Shown piece by piece: positions 14,326-21,805 of a DNA stretch of 34,249 bases. Each line of letters opens with the position of its first letter. Within the stretch, counting starts at the first letter, position 1. This DNA comes from CAYGJN01 sp964350135. GTDB taxonomy: Bacteria > Bdellovibrionota > Bacteriovoracia > Bacteriovoracales > Bacteriovoracaceae. The stretch spans positions 1 through 34,249 of the forward strand of contig CAYGJN010000011.1 of the NCBI GenBank assembly GCA_964350135.1, given 5' to 3'. The notes under the pieces were generated by a model. The model searched no databases. It saw only the letters and a list, made by a program, of their open reading frames with translations, and was not told where the DNA came from. A program made the translations under genes and the position numbers.

Positions 14326-16194
14326 ATGAATAAAATGAAGAAAGATCTACTTTCTTATGCTCATTCACTCCCAAAATCACCTGGCTGTTATTTATTTAAG
14401 AATAAAAGCGGTGTAATTATCTATGTTGGCAAAGCAAAAAGCTTAAAAAGCAGAGTTTCCTCTTACTTCACAGATGCCAAGAAAACCCCAAAAACAGAAG
14501 TTTTAGTAGGTCATATTCGAGAAATTGATTTTTTATTAGCTGAAAATGAATCTGCAGCCTTTGTAATAGAAAATAACCTCATTAAAAAGTATAGACCACG
14601 TTATAACGTGATGCTTAAAGATGATAAAACCTATCCCTATGTTGTCATTAGTTATGACGAGCCGTTTCCACGTTTGGAGTATCAGAGAAATCCAAAGAGA
14701 AAGGGTAAAAAAGAAATTTATGGCCCATTTGTGGTTGGAAGTAATCTCAGTCAGGTTTTAAAAATTCTCACAAAATCATTTGAGCTTAGGGATTGTACCT
14801 TAAAAGAGTTTGAGTCAAGAAAACAGCCTTGTCTCTTGTATCAGATGAAACAATGTAGCGCTCCTTGTGTGCAAAAGATATTAGTAGAGGATTATGAAAA
14901 GGATTTAAATTTGGCCTTAAATCTTTTTAAAGGCAAAGGTCGAAAGACTCTTTCAACTCTTAAAAAAAGAATGGAGTCTGCAAGTAAAAATGAAGAGTAT
15001 GAAAGGGCTGCCATTATAAGAGATGGGATTATTACTCTAGAAGGCTTTTTAAACTTTCAACATGAGCTTGCTGAATCTAATAAAGGGCAAGGGGATAAAG
15101 ATTTTGTTGGTTTTTATCTCGGGGAGCAAGAAGTAGATATATGTATTTATATGATGAGAAATGGAATGATTCTTGGGCATAAGAATTTTCATTTTCCTAC
15201 AATTGATGCCACAGTTGATTTAGAAGAACATATTTTAAATTATCTTTTGCAATATTACTCAACAACAAGTGAATCTCTCCCTAAAGATTTAATTCTACCA
15301 TTTAAAAAAGAACAAATTGAATTAATGCAATTTGCTCTTAATGAAAGTATTGAAGAAAAAATAAAAATTTCTAAAGTTGCCCCTAGTACCAAAGGGTTTA
15401 TAGGACTCACTGAAGAAAATGCAGAGAATACACAAAGAGTGAGGCTTGCTAATCAAGATAGTGTTTATGTGGGCCTGAATAAGCTTGCAGATTTACTAAA
15501 TTTAGAAGAACGCCCACAGGTCCTTGAATGCTATGACGTGGCGGTTTTTCAAGGAAGTTCTCCAACTGCTGCACAAATTGTTTTTGTAGACGGACGGCCT
15601 GTGAAAAATCAATACCGTCATTATCATTTAAAAGAATTGCCCGAAGGAAATAATGATTTTGCTATGATGAAAGAGTTGCTTGCAAGAAGAGTAAAGCATG
15701 GCAATCTTCCTGATGTTTTTATTATTGATGGAGGGGTAGGACAGGTAAATACAGTAAAAAAAGTCCTACAAGAAGCAGAAATTGATCTTCCTGTTATTGG
15801 AATCGCAAAATCTAAAACTCTTAGCCATAGCAAAAAGTTTCAAAGAAAAGATGTTGAGAAAAGTGATGAAAGGCTTGTTATTCCTGGAAGAGCAAACCCC
15901 TATATTCTTTCAAAGAATCCATCTCTTTTTAAAATCATTGTACAAATGAGAGACGAGGCCCATCGTTTCTCTCGAAGACTTCACCATAAACAAGAGAACA
16001 AAAGAGTTCTTAATTCGTGGGTTGATGAAATCTACGGTATCGGAAGAATCACTCGTAACGAGATTTTAAAAAGCCTTGTCCACTCGCCCCAAGAGCTTGC
16101 TGATATGAACTTAACTCAAATCAGTCGAAGCCTTGGAGTGAATATTCCCGTGGCCCGCAAAATCAAAAATTATCTTAAACGAAAGTTTAATTGA
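14326..16194 (+). CDS. uvrC: Excinuclease ABC subunit C (UvrC)
   Basis: 622 residues, normal for UvrC, the dual-incision nuclease of nucleotide excision repair. Domains in order: GIY-YIG nuclease (GCYLF at 20-24, YVGKAKSLKSRV at 33-44, R43 the expected catalytic Arg); cysteines C157, C169, C177 and C181 in the spacing known to hold a [4Fe-4S] cluster; UVR motif that binds UvrB (about 211-240, KNEEYERAAIIRD); RNase H-like 5' nuclease with D404 (ECYD), D468 (IIDGG) and H546 (EAHRF); and a C-terminal helix-hairpin-helix pair (IYGIGRITRNEIL onward). The usual FDISH at the first catalytic Asp is YDVAV here, although the Asp itself is kept. The stop overlaps the convergent zinc-ribbon gene by 8 bp. 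Confidence 0.97.
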   Translation: MNKMKKDLLSYAHSLPKSPGCYLFKNKSGVIIYVGKAKSLKSRVSSYFTDAKKTPKTEVLVGHIREIDFLLAENESAAFVIENNLIKKYRPRYNVMLKDDKTYPYVVISYDEPFPRLEYQRNPKRKGKKEIYGPFVVGSNLSQVLKILTKSFELRDCTLKEFESRKQPCLLYQMKQCSAPCVQKILVEDYEKDLNLALNLFKGKGRKTLSTLKKRMESASKNEEYERAAIIRDGIITLEGFLNFQHELAESNKGQGDKDFVGFYLGEQEVDICIYMMRNGMILGHKNFHFPTIDATVDLEEHILNYLLQYYSTTSESLPKDLILPFKKEQIELMQFALNESIEEKIKISKVAPSTKGFIGLTEENAENTQRVRLANQDSVYVGLNKLADLLNLEERPQVLECYDVAVFQGSSPTAAQIVFVDGRPVKNQYRHYHLKELPEGNNDFAMMKELLARRVKHGNLPDVFIIDGGVGQVNTVKKVLQEAEIDLPVIGIAKSKTLSHSKKFQRKDVEKSDERLVIPGRANPYILSKNPSLFKIIVQMRDEAHRFSRRLHHKQENKRVLNSWVDEIYGIGRITRNEILKSLVHSPQELADMNLTQISRSLGVNIPVARKIKNYLKRKFN

Positions 16195-16399
16195 TAATAT
16201 GAATGATCTTGCGATTACCTTTACCGCAATTAATGCAATGAGCATCTTCTTGCATGAGAAGGTTCTTGTGATCTGGCGTATGGCTCAAAATGAGTTCATG
16301 TCCGCAAGATTGGCAATAATGAGCCTTTTCTTTAATTTCTTTTACTGTTCCCACGTATGACTCGTGGCATTCAAATTGAAAATCTACTTCTTTTGGCAT
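16187..16399 (-). CDS. Small zinc-ribbon protein
   Basis: 70 residues; the ATG at 16399 follows AAGGA at good spacing. Two CxxC knuckles, C29/C32 (YCQSCGHEL) and C55/C58 (HCINCGKG), make a classical zinc ribbon, with a possible additional Cys-His at C11-H12. Zinc ribbons of this size commonly bind nucleic acid or protein partners. It converges on uvrC with 8 bp of overlap and is divergent from the UDG-like gene. Function otherwise unknown. Confidence 0.75.
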   Translation of the reverse strand: MPKEVDFQFECHESYVGTVKEIKEKAHYCQSCGHELILSHTPDHKNLLMQEDAHCINCGKGNRKIIHIIN

Positions 16400-16513
16400 A
16401 GTTATTCCTTAGACGACAGGTTCTAAACGCTAACTGGTACCAACTTATCGAGTAGAGCTTTGATTATTTGAGATCAAATTTACTGCAGGGAAAGTTTGAC
16501 CTAAGGAATTAGT

Positions 16514-17296
16514 TTGAAGGAAATTTTCACTAAACTTCTTAACCATAGAACTTCAAAAAGCTTTGAAGAGGCTATACTGCCTTCTCAATGGGCCCATGAG
16601 GCTTTGGGACATGCATTCAAAGAGACAAACCAACTTGACCAAAATACTATAGTTTTAAAAGAACCTATTGAAGTAGCTACTGTTCCATTAGAAAAAGTAG
16701 AACTTATTGAGTCCCTTGAATCATTTGTCTCAAAGAAAATAGAAACACAGGAAAAACCAGAACTTCAAATTGGAGACAGTGTTTTTAAAATTAAAGGTGA
16801 AACTAAATGCTTGAGTCTTGGCAAGTCGGAAAAACCAATAACAGAAAAATCTCTTAAAGTTTTATTTTTAAATGACTACTTTAGGGGAGAGTTTGGAGGG
16901 CTTAAAGAAGAGAGTTTCCAATTATTAGAGAAAATGGCTAAGGCAATGGGTCTTGAGCAAGAGGAATATAGAGTTAAAAGTTATTTTCAAGCTAAAGATA
17001 AAGCCAGCTTGGATACGATTAAAGAAGAGTCACATCAAAACCTTATTGATTTAATTGCTGAGACTAGGCCGTCTTTTATCATTACAGTGGGAGTTATGAG
17101 TGCTCAACATGTCCTAGAGAAAAAGGATCGTTTAACTAAACTAAGAGGCAAGCTTTTTGCCCGCTCTATTGAAGCGCAAGAAGAAACCCATTCTTTTCAA
17201 GTATTACCAATTTTCCATCCAGACTTTTTGCTCATTAATCCATCTATGAAGGCCACAACCTGGAATGATCTCAAGCTTGCTATAGAGCAGTTCTAA
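16514..17296 (+). CDS. Degenerate uracil-DNA-glycosylase-superfamily protein
   Basis: 260 residues from a TTG at 16514 preceded by AAGGA. The N-terminal ~110 residues are variable. The C-terminal part follows the family 4/5 UDG layout: KVLFLNDYF (115-123), PSFIITVGVMSAQHVL (186-201), LRGKLF (210-215), and LPIFHPDFLLINPSMK (231-246) with W250-N-D. The HP motif and following NPs...W-D are the most telling. However, the first motif, usually GExPG in the active enzymes, is NDYFRGEFGG here, and there is no four-cysteine set for the [4Fe-4S] cluster of family 4. It is therefore probably a structural relative with altered or lost glycosylase activity. Near uvrC, so a repair-related role is possible. 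Confidence 0.7.
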   Translation: MKEIFTKLLNHRTSKSFEEAILPSQWAHEALGHAFKETNQLDQNTIVLKEPIEVATVPLEKVELIESLESFVSKKIETQEKPELQIGDSVFKIKGETKCLSLGKSEKPITEKSLKVLFLNDYFRGEFGGLKEESFQLLEKMAKAMGLEQEEYRVKSYFQAKDKASLDTIKEESHQNLIDLIAETRPSFIITVGVMSAQHVLEKKDRLTKLRGKLFARSIEAQEETHSFQVLPIFHPDFLLINPSMKATTWNDLKLAIEQF

Positions 17297-17363
17297 AAAA
17301 TACATATCAAACTGGTCAGATATAAAAAAAATTCCCTGCTAAATTATCCATCTATCTCAAAAC

Positions 17364-17392
17364 TTGTTGATAGGTTTTTTAATTACTAGAAT
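17364..17392 (+). promoter_or_regulatory. Predicted sigma70-type promoter of the spoIID-like/amidase operon
   Basis: TTGTTG (17364-17369), 17-bp spacer, TAGAAT (17387-17392); 3/6 and 5/6 matches to consensus. It places a transcription start 10-15 bp before the first gene. Confidence 0.4.
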
Positions 17393-17412
17393 AAAGATGA
17401 CAGGAGTTGTCT

Positions 17413-18525
17413 TTGAATTTTCATGGAAGAATTATTGCTCTGCTTGTTTTAAGCACTGCCCTTTATGCAAAAGTACCTAATGTTCAAGTGCGTATTGGGA
17501 AAAATTTAAAATCTATTATTATCCACGGAACTGATCTTGAAAAAGAACAGGTTCTTACAAGTAAAACCAAAAGTTACTCTGGGAAAAAAGTCTTTAAATT
17601 TAACTGCAAAAGTAATGCTAAAAGTTCTGACCCCAATAAACCAATTTTGCTGGCGTCGCTAAGTTCTCCAAGTGGAATAATATCTTGGGGTAAAAAAGAC
17701 TATAGAGGGAATCTTCATGTTACAACTTCTGAAACAAATAGAAGCTGTGATCTTATCAATGAGTCAAAAATGGAAGATTATATTTCTACTTTGTTGGCCA
17801 AAGAAATGAACTCCAAATGGCCAATAGAAGCCTTGAAGGCTCAGGCTATTGCAGCTAGAACTTATGCTCTTCATAGAATGAATCTTAATAAGAATGAAAT
17901 TTTTCATTTAGAAAACTCTGAGCAAGACCAAGTCAGTGGAACTTACTCCGATGAGACAATACAAACAAGAAAAGCCTCAATGAATACACAAGGCTTAGTT
18001 TTAATGAATAAAAAAGGAAAGCTTGTTCCTTCATTTTTTCATTCTAAATGTGGTGGTCTTACTTTAGCTCCTCAGCATGTCTGGTCAGAGGTTGTTGTTG
18101 GTTATAAACAAGTTGAATGCATTTACTGTGCACCTCATGGCAAAAAAAATTGGATGCGCTATTTCTCTAAAGACAGACTTAAGAATGCCTTGCTAAGCCT
18201 CATTCCAGACAAGGCAGGTAAGAAGGCTGAGATTTTAATTTTACCCAGTCGAAATTCATATCCATATGTTCGTTTCTACATTGATGATAATTTAAAGATT
18301 GTTTCCAAGGCTAAACTGAGAAAAAAACTTGGTAGAAGGATCTTTCCTTCAAATAATTTTTCATTAGTATCTGTCGGCTCAGGTTTTAGAATGGAGGGAA
18401 GTGGTTATGGGCATGGGGTAGGCATGTGTCAGTACGGTGCCTTCGAAATGGCAAAGAAAGGTCTTAATTATAAGCAAATTCTCGCTTATTATTACCCTAA
18501 CTTAAATATTAAAAAGATCTATTAA
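17413..18525 (+). CDS. SpoIID/LytB-domain protein, probable lytic transglycosylase
   Basis: 370 residues. Of two in-frame TTG codons (17407 and 17413), the second has AGGAG at 6-nt spacing. A signal peptide spans about residues 1-19. The SpoIID domain is clear: EDYISTLLAKEMNSKWPIEA (about 121-140), where the Glu of KEM matches the catalytic Glu of SpoIID, then LKAQAIAARTYA, SFFHSKCGG, CIYC (about 236-239) and near the C-terminus GSGYGHGVGMCQYGAFEMA. SpoIID cleaves glycan strands from which stem peptides have been removed. The stop is directly followed by the ATG of an Amidase_3 gene, which would produce such denuded strands. The bacterium is unlikely to sporulate, so a role in division, envelope remodelling or prey peptidoglycan is inferred. 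Confidence 0.92.
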   Translation: MNFHGRIIALLVLSTALYAKVPNVQVRIGKNLKSIIIHGTDLEKEQVLTSKTKSYSGKKVFKFNCKSNAKSSDPNKPILLASLSSPSGIISWGKKDYRGNLHVTTSETNRSCDLINESKMEDYISTLLAKEMNSKWPIEALKAQAIAARTYALHRMNLNKNEIFHLENSEQDQVSGTYSDETIQTRKASMNTQGLVLMNKKGKLVPSFFHSKCGGLTLAPQHVWSEVVVGYKQVECIYCAPHGKKNWMRYFSKDRLKNALLSLIPDKAGKKAEILILPSRNSYPYVRFYIDDNLKIVSKAKLRKKLGRRIFPSNNFSLVSVGSGFRMEGSGYGHGVGMCQYGAFEMAKKGLNYKQILAYYYPNLNIKKIY

Positions 18526-19278
18526 ATGAAATCTTTATTTATCATCTTGTTATTTTCATCCTTTGTTCAAGCAGCAACCATTTTGATTGATCCAGGTCAT
18601 GGAGGAGAAGATTTAGGAGCGAAGTCTTCAATTTGGAAAAATCAGAAGATGAGCGTTGTATTTGAAAAAGATATTGCACTCGAGCTTTCTAAGCTTATTC
18701 AAAAAGAACTCAAGGCCCTTGGATATAGTGTCTATTTAACTCGTAGTTATGATAGGGCCGTAAGTCTTCATGAAAGATCCCATATGGCAGATAAAGTAAG
18801 AGCAGATCTTTTCATTTCCGTTCATGCGAATTCATCAGGTAGTGCTGATTCAAATGGGGTGGAAACTTATTATCTTGATAATCATAAAGATAAGGCTATT
18901 AAAAAAATTGAAGATATCGAAAACAAAGAAACTAAAGGCAAGGAGGCGATTGTTAATCAAATCCTTATTGATTTGGCAGTTCAAAAAACAGCTCCTCTTT
19001 CAAAAAGACTTGCAGAGGCAGTTCACCTTCATGTTAAAAGAAAAATTTTAAGAAAATATAAAATTAAAGATAGGGGAGTTAAGCCAGGGCTTTTCTATGT
19101 TCTTGCACTTTCCAAGCGTCCTTCTATCTTGCTTGAGGTTGGTTTTTTAAGTCATCAAAAAGAACGCCAAAAAATTATGAATAAAACTTATCAGAAGGAA
19201 TATGCCAAGGCTGTTGCTTTAGGTGTTGAGAAGTTTTTAGGTAAAAAATCAAAGAAAGAATCTTTGCCGTTGTTTTAA
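18526..19278 (+). CDS. N-acetylmuramoyl-L-alanine amidase (Amidase_3)
   Basis: 250 residues with a short signal peptide (about 1-16, ending VQA). Amidase_3 zinc motifs are complete: H25 in IDPGHGGEDLG, E47 in FEKDIALEL, H100 in FISVHANSS and the catalytic E204 in ILLEVGFLSH. It removes stem peptides from MurNAc in the periplasm. There is no AMIN or SPOR domain; the core has a charged insertion (about 119-142, NHKDKAIKKIEDIENKETKG), similar to the regulatory helix region of AmiC-type enzymes. The start codon abuts the stop of the SpoIID-like gene, so the two are made together. Confidence 0.95.
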   Translation: MKSLFIILLFSSFVQAATILIDPGHGGEDLGAKSSIWKNQKMSVVFEKDIALELSKLIQKELKALGYSVYLTRSYDRAVSLHERSHMADKVRADLFISVHANSSGSADSNGVETYYLDNHKDKAIKKIEDIENKETKGKEAIVNQILIDLAVQKTAPLSKRLAEAVHLHVKRKILRKYKIKDRGVKPGLFYVLALSKRPSILLEVGFLSHQKERQKIMNKTYQKEYAKAVALGVEKFLGKKSKKESLPLF

Positions 19279-19319
19279 GTTTTTGATGTTATTTCTTAGA
19301 TTTAAAATAGAAAAATAAA

Positions 19320-19402
19320 GGTGGATGTTTTCACACCCACCGAATAAGAGAGAGGGAGAGAGAGTACCCCATTCCAGGGGCATCCCCGGGTCGTTAGACC
19401 CG
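19320..19402. repeat. Cluster of three hairpins between convergent genes
   Basis: Three inverted repeats in 83 bp: GGTGG (19320-19324) with CCACC (19337-19341); CCCC (19367-19370) with GGGG (19377-19380); and CGGGTC-GTTA-GACCCG (19387-19402). A purine run of GA repeats lies between the first and second. None has a T-run on either strand. The region is GC-rich for this genome and separates the amidase gene from the convergent lipoprotein gene, so it may act as a non-canonical terminator or RNA-end stabiliser. Confidence 0.45.
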
Positions 19403-19421
19403 AGAAACTGTTAATTGTGTC

Positions 19422-20078
19422 TTAATAATAATAACCACCGTTATTACATAACTGGGGTGCATAATCTTGAAATCTAGAAAAGACCACTGGAAATTGTGCT
19501 GGTGGAAAGTATCCGCCATTATAACTCCAGTCACTAACTCCAACATAAAGTCCTGCAGAAGTTATTTCATTAACCTGGCAATCAGGTCGTGCCTTTACTA
19601 CCATCGGCATAGTTAGTTGGATGTTTGTAACACCACGGCCGCTTGTAATAAGAGGATAAAAATCACACATATGGATCACAACATTTGCGTTACCATTTTG
19701 TAGTTGTTGAACTTCAATTACATCTCCAACAGATGAAACACCTACATAAATAGATTGAACTGCTCCACCAATACTTCCTGGTTGAAGATAGCCCATATAA
19801 CCATCGTGAAACGAACCTTGAATACTATAAGTTGAAGAATAACGTTGCTGAGAACCACCACCTGAGTAGCCTCCGTTATATCCACCACCATAGCCAGATC
19901 CACATTGTACTTGATTCATAACCTGCTGAGCTGTTCCTGAAGCATAAGTTCCACCGTAATAGGCACCATCATCTGATCTGCCGTCATCTTTTCCGGTAAG
20001 CTTATTAACTTCACCACAAGCGATAAGCATAAATGCCATCGTCAGTAAGGTCATAAGGTTTAAAATTCGCGTCTTCAT
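19422..20078 (-). CDS. Lipoprotein of unknown function, Gly/Tyr-rich
   Basis: 218 residues. The start is the ATG at 20078 after AGGAG. The N-terminus is a lipoprotein signal with lipobox LIAC (C21). A Gly/Ser/Tyr-rich linker follows (about 40-80, GSGYGGGYNGGYSGGG), then a beta-rich domain (VQSIYVGVSSVGDVIEVQQL, ANVVIHMCDFYP, TNIQLTMPMVVKARPDC) and a C-terminus with CNNGGYYY. Mature cysteines other than C21 (GSGYGG-preceding C, HMC, PDC, LCN) may form disulfides. It should be anchored in the periplasm or outer membrane. Not recognised. Confidence 0.75.
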   Translation of the reverse strand: MKTRILNLMTLLTMAFMLIACGEVNKLTGKDDGRSDDGAYYGGTYASGTAQQVMNQVQCGSGYGGGYNGGYSGGGSQQRYSSTYSIQGSFHDGYMGYLQPGSIGGAVQSIYVGVSSVGDVIEVQQLQNGNANVVIHMCDFYPLITSGRGVTNIQLTMPMVVKARPDCQVNEITSAGLYVGVSDWSYNGGYFPPAQFPVVFSRFQDYAPQLCNNGGYYY

Positions 20079-20096
20079 CTCTCTACTCCTAGATTA

Positions 20097-20420
20097 CTTA
20101 AACTCAATAAAAGACTTATGCTTTTATATGCATGCAGCGTGCCAAAACAGTCTGGTCTCGAGAAAAATTAAGCAGAGAGAGAAGTCCTTTGAAATCAATG
20201 ACTTACGTAGTCATTGCTTCGCAGGTGCAATCAAGTAGGCCCTCTAAATCGTCACTATATTAATAACTGTATAAACACTAGACAGTCAGACTAGGTTTAG
20301 TAGGTTTTAGTTGAGTTTAGAACCCGGATCCTATGAAAAATATTGTGTCTAGGATTAAGAATCAGTGTAATATAGTGACTTACAGATTCGACATATATCA
20401 CTGTTATCAAAGGGTTTTAA
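20097..20420. other. 324-bp divergent intergenic region with phased repeats and palindromes
   Basis: No coding support. It holds a palindrome AATGACT-TACGT-AGTCATT (20197-20215) overlapping a second hairpin ATTGC...GCAAT (20213-20231), TGACTTAC again at 20376-20383, and three TTTAG motifs ending at 20300, 20310 and 20320, exactly one helical turn apart. The region must contain promoters for the lipoprotein gene (minus) and the DsbA-like gene (plus), but no strong promoter stands out. Confidence 0.5.
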
Positions 20421-21200
20421 ATGAAGTTTTTAGTGGTTTTATTATTATCAGTTTTTATTGTGGGTTGTAATCCAGGTAAAGAGTCCATTCGAGAGGCCCT
20501 TAAGGATGACCCTAGTATCCTAGTGGATGCCATCAAGGCCAATCCGGGAGAGATTTTTGCTGCTATTAGAGATGCAGCTGCATCGGCCCAAAAAGATGAA
20601 CAACAGAAAAAAGAAGAAGATGAGAAAAAGAAGCTAGAAGCTACTTTTGAAAATCCTCTTAAGCCAAATATTCGCCCAGATGAAGCTATTTTGGGACCTA
20701 AAAATGCTGCAATTACATTAGTTGAATATAGTGATTTTGAATGTCCGTTTTGTTCTCGTGCTCTAAATACGGTTAATGAGCTTAGGGCCAAATATGGTAA
20801 AAACCTAAGATTTATTTATAAGCATTTACCACTTAATTTCCACCCAAATGCTATGATGGCAGCTCAGTATTTTGAAGGTCTTCGACTTCAAAGTGTAGAT
20901 AAGGCGTTTAAGTATCATGATGAGATTCTTCAAAACCTTCAAAAGGTAAAACAGGGTGAAAAGTACTTCAAAAAAGTAGCTAAAAGCCTTGGAGCTGATA
21001 TGGGTAAGCTGGCAAAAGATGTTAACTCTAAAGAGGTTAAAGATAGAATTGCTGAAGATATGAAAGAGGCTGAAAAATTTGGTTTTAGAGGGACTCCTGG
21101 TTTTCTTATAAATGGTGTTCCTGTAAAAGGTGCTTACCCTGCAGATCACTTTGTAGGTATTGTTGAAGAGCTTAAAAAACGCGGAAAACTTTCTATATAG
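20421..21200 (+). CDS. DsbA-family thiol-disulfide oxidoreductase lipoprotein
   Basis: 259 residues; the ATG follows AAAGGG. A lipobox FIVGC puts the lipid on C16. A helical, Lys/Glu/Ala-rich linker (about 20-80) separates the anchor from a thioredoxin-fold domain with active site C108-P-F-C111 (YSDFECPFCSRA) and the cis-proline loop RGTPGFLINGVPVKGA near the C-terminus. The layout fits the DsbA-like proteins with an inserted helical domain (BdbD/Com1 type). It should oxidise or reduce disulfides of exported proteins in the periplasm, where this window's cysteine-containing secreted proteins would be clients. Whether it is an oxidase or isomerase cannot be read from the motif. Confidence 0.92.
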   Translation: MKFLVVLLLSVFIVGCNPGKESIREALKDDPSILVDAIKANPGEIFAAIRDAAASAQKDEQQKKEEDEKKKLEATFENPLKPNIRPDEAILGPKNAAITLVEYSDFECPFCSRALNTVNELRAKYGKNLRFIYKHLPLNFHPNAMMAAQYFEGLRLQSVDKAFKYHDEILQNLQKVKQGEKYFKKVAKSLGADMGKLAKDVNSKEVKDRIAEDMKEAEKFGFRGTPGFLINGVPVKGAYPADHFVGIVEELKKRGKLSI

Positions 21201-21210
21201 TTAATTTCTA

Positions 21211-21244
21211 TTTAGAGCGAGATATTTAATGATCTCGCTCTAAA
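21211..21244. repeat. Perfect 13-bp inverted repeat between dsbA-like and ykgJ-like genes
   Basis: TTTAGAGCGAGAT (21211-21223) and ATCTCGCTCTAAA (21232-21244) around an 8-nt loop. There is no T-run downstream on plus. It ends 21 bp before the next start codon, so it could be a terminator for the DsbA-like gene or an operator for the following gene. Confidence 0.6.
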
Positions 21245-21265
21245 ATTGGTCTATTCTCCCTTTCA

Positions 21266-21805
21266 ATGAGAAGAAAAACACTAATTGATTTTATGAAGTC
21301 TAATGAAGAGCAAGGTAACGATTGCTCTAAATGCTCTGGGCTTTGTTGTACCTTTGTCTCTAATTCAATGATGATTACTCCTATTGAAACTAAAGAGATT
21401 TATGATTATCTCCTTATTCAAAATATGCTTGATAGTGAGTTGATCGCAAAGTTCAAGGATGCTGTAACAAAATATCGATTGGATTATGATCTTGGAACAG
21501 GAAGAAAAAGCTTAAGGCGCACTTATACTTGCCCCTTTTTCATGCATAAATCTCTAGGTTGTCCTTTGCCTCAAGAGATAAAACCTTATGGTTGTTTGGC
21601 CTTTAACCCTAATGGAAATGGGGTATTAGATGGAGAGAATTGTTCTTCAAATAAAGATAATTTAGTTAAAAGAGATGATGATAATAAAGTGGAAGAGTTA
21701 AGATTAAACAAATATTTTCAGTTTAATTGGGCCAAGTTACCAATTCCCTTGGCCCTATTAAAATATCACGAATCTATTGAGAAAGTGGAAGATAAGCACC
21801 GCTAA
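21266..21805 (+). CDS. YkgJ-family cysteine-cluster protein
   Basis: 179 residues. The N-terminal cluster C20-x2-C23-x3-C27-C28 (DCSKCSGLCCTF) and later C89, C99, C110 and C126 (YTCPFF, LGCPLP, YGCLAF, ENCSS) match the YkgJ (UPF0153/zinc- or iron-chelating CxxCxxCC) family, proposed to bind Zn or an Fe-S cluster. No signal peptide, so probably cytoplasmic. There is no clear Shine-Dalgarno sequence before the ATG. Its 3' end overlaps the convergent FG-GAP gene by 32 bp. The biochemical role of the family is not established. Confidence 0.8.
   Translation: MRRKTLIDFMKSNEEQGNDCSKCSGLCCTFVSNSMMITPIETKEIYDYLLIQNMLDSELIAKFKDAVTKYRLDYDLGTGRKSLRRTYTCPFFMHKSLGCPLPQEIKPYGCLAFNPNGNGVLDGENCSSNKDNLVKRDDDNKVEELRLNKYFQFNWAKLPIPLALLKYHESIEKVEDKHR

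Noticed and set aside
14273..14380. Longer start for the zinc-ribbon/PcrA-tail-like protein
   Set aside because: It would run through the uvrC start and both TATAAT boxes; the TTG at 14272 has a well-spaced AAAGGA.
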